A DNA stretch of 64,000 nucleotides from Salinispora oceanensis (GTDB lineage Bacteria; Actinomycetota; Actinomycetes; Mycobacteriales; Micromonosporaceae). Below the pieces are notes generated by a model. That model searched no databases, was not told where the DNA came from, and saw nothing but the letters and a program-made list of their open reading frames with translations. A program made the translations under genes and the position numbers. Positions 62,509-64,000 of this stretch are shown piece after piece (the first letter of the stretch is position 1; every line of letters begins with the position of its first letter). The DNA is taken from the NCBI RefSeq assembly GCF_000383575.1, contig NZ_KB911579.1, positions 1,184,221 through 1,248,220 of the forward strand. The letters run 5' to 3'.

Positions 62509-64000
62509 TCAGGGCACGACCCGCAGTCGCGGCGGCTCCCCCGGGGCCGCTGTCCCCGACTCCAGCTGGGCGCCGAACCACGCCTCCAGCCGCTCATAGG
62601 GCAACGGACGGCTGAACAGGAACCCCTGCCCGTACTCACACCCGATGTCCTGGAGAAGCTCCAAGGTCAACTCGCTCTCCACCCCCTCGGCCACCACGGC
62701 GAGGCCGAACTGTTGAGAGAGCGTGACCACCGCGTTGACGATGGCCAGGTCCCCGGGGTCGGTCGCCATCCCCTGCACGAACCGGTGATCGACCTTCACC
62801 TCGTGCACGGGGAGCCGGCGCAGGTGGGCAAGCGACGAGTTACCCGTACCGAAGTCATCCACCGACAGGCGGACGCCCAAATCACGCAGGCGCCGCAGGG
62901 TCGGAATGGGGCGGTCGGTGCCGTCCAGCACCCCGGACTCCCGGATCTCCAGCGTGAGACGCTCCGGCGGCACCCCGTACTCCTCGAGCAATTCCCGCAC
63001 CCGCTCCGGAAAGTGCTGGTCGGTCAGCGTACGCGGGGAGAGGTTGACCGCGACGGAGAGCGGGTGACCCCCGGGCGCCCAGTCCCGACTACGCCGTAGC
63101 CCCTCCCGGAGCACGAACTCGGTGAGCCGCCCCAGTTGACCGGTGTACTCCGCGACCGCCACGAAGTCCTCCGGCGAGACTGCCCCATGGGTCCGGTCCT
63201 CCCAGCGGGCGAGGCACTCGACGCCCACCAACCGCCGGTCCCGCAGGGTGACCTTGGGCTGGAAGTACACCTCCAGCTCCCCATTAGCCAGGGCCCGCCG
63301 CAGGTCGCCGGCGAGACCGAGCCGCCGCAGCGACCGGGACTCCAGCGCCGGGTGAAACAGCTGGACGCTCCCGGGCGCGAACTTGGCCGCCCGTACGGCC
63401 AGGTCGACCCGTTGCAGCAGCATCGCAGACCCACTGCCATGATCCGGGTGAACAGCGACACCCACCGCGGTGTCCACGTCGAGGGTAAGCCCGTCAAAAA
63501 TCACCACAGCCCGGATCTGCTCCCGCATCCGCGCCGCCAGGTCCAGAGCCGCATTCGCCCCCTCCAGCCGGAGGGTCACCAAAAACGCGTCACCGCTGAC
63601 CCGTCCGACCAATGCCGAAGACGGTGCGCAGGACCGAAGCCGCGCGGCGACCTGGACCAACACCGTGTCCCCGGCGACACGCCCGAGAGACTCGTTGACC
63701 TCCCGGAGTCGATCAACCGCGAAGAGCAGCAGTGCCACCACCTCACCCGGCGCCCGGATCTTCACCGCCTCGTCCAGCGCCTCGGTGACCCGCCGCCGGT
63801 TGGGCAGCTTAGTGAGCGTGTCGTGGTAGGCGTCGTGCCGCAGCCGGTCCACCAGCCGGGAGTTCTCGAGCGCGACGGCGGTGTGCGCGGCGACGGTCTC
63901 GAAGACGGGGATGTCCTCCGGGGTGAAGTGACCCCCGGCGCTGAGCCGGTTGACGACCTCCAGTGTGCCGATCACTGCCTTTCCTGACCGTAACGGGACG
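62509..64000 (-). CDS. GAF-GGDEF-EAL cyclic-di-GMP protein (N-terminus beyond the window)
   Basis: The frame is open to the right edge and reads PLRSGKAVIGTLEVVNR before the first internal GTG, so the gene continues outside and that GTG is not its start. The order is the end of a GAF domain, a linker helix, a GGDEF domain whose signature is degenerate (RVSGDAFLV), then a full EAL domain. EAL motif ECLARW, VAVNLSP, LEIRES, VDDFGTGNSSL, VKVDHRFV, AEGVES and YGQGF keep the metal and catalytic residues. This suggests a phosphodiesterase regulated by the GAF and a dead cyclase domain. Confidence 0.92.
   Translation of the reverse strand, partial: VPLRSGKAVIGTLEVVNRLSAGGHFTPEDIPVFETVAAHTAVALENSRLVDRLRHDAYHDTLTKLPNRRRVTEALDEAVKIRAPGEVVALLLFAVDRLREVNESLGRVAGDTVLVQVAARLRSCAPSSALVGRVSGDAFLVTLRLEGANAALDLAARMREQIRAVVIFDGLTLDVDTAVGVAVHPDHGSGSAMLLQRVDLAVRAAKFAPGSVQLFHPALESRSLRRLGLAGDLRRALANGELEVYFQPKVTLRDRRLVGVECLARWEDRTHGAVSPEDFVAVAEYTGQLGRLTEFVLREGLRRSRDWAPGGHPLSVAVNLSPRTLTDQHFPERVRELLEEYGVPPERLTLEIRESGVLDGTDRPIPTLRRLRDLGVRLSVDDFGTGNSSLAHLRRLPVHEVKVDHRFVQGMATDPGDLAIVNAVVTLSQQFGLAVVAEGVESELTLELLQDIGCEYGQGFLFSRPLPYERLEAWFGAQLESGTAAPGEPPRLRVVP

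Overview
The window is chromosomal DNA of a high-GC actinobacterium. The strong third-position G/C bias, the F420-type flavin oxidoreductase, the conservon (roadblock / DUF742 / small GTPase) genes, the order rpmG-hadA-hadB-trpT-secE-nusG and the actinobacterial ribosomal superoperon all fit. Protein character suggests Micromonosporaceae (Salinispora/Micromonospora-like); this is inference, since no database search was possible. No rRNA, prophage, insertion sequence or CRISPR array is visible.

Region 1 (1-7.4 kb) looks like a nitrogen-oxide or extracellular-signal sensing block. A HemD-like protein fused to a winged helix (NnaR type) converges on a conservon read leftward: a NIT-domain sensor kinase with a long Pro/Ala tail, a roadblock protein, a DUF742 protein and a small GTPase. 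Divergent from the kinase is a solitary lipoprotein binding protein.

Region 2 (7.4-13.2 kb) carries a split ABC importer (permease and binding protein leftward, ATPase rightward). The ATPase gene overlaps genes for a luciferase-like oxidoreductase and a one-domain cupin. A probably leaderless membrane protein gene follows.

Region 3 (13.2-19.2 kb) is a seven-gene thiamine operon, thiE-thiO-thiS-thiG-tenI-like-thiD-thiC, read leftward behind a TPP riboswitch with a good promoter.

Region 4 (19.2-23.5 kb) holds an aldo/keto reductase, an ABC-F ATPase, an RsmC-like methyltransferase and truA.

Region 5 (23.5-62.5 kb) is the translation/transcription superoperon region, all leftward. Listed from its upstream end it runs tRNA-Thr, tRNA-Met, rpmG, hadA, hadB, tRNA-Trp, secE-nusG, rplK-rplA, rplJ-rplL, rpoB-rpoC, then three small genes (VOC protein and two membrane proteins), then rpsL-rpsG-fusA-tuf, the S10 and spc operons (rpsJ to rplO), secY-adk-map, a DUF1707 protein, infA-rpmJ, and rpsM-rpsK-rpsD-rpoA-rplQ-truA. 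Hairpins and promoters mark most operon boundaries. The rplO/secY junction is interrupted by a terminator and about 0.95 kb without a clear gene. The rpsL and rpsJ leaders are both about 300 nt long and share an exact 20-nt element.

Region 6 (62.5-64 kb) is a partial GAF-GGDEF-EAL cyclic-di-GMP protein running off the right edge.
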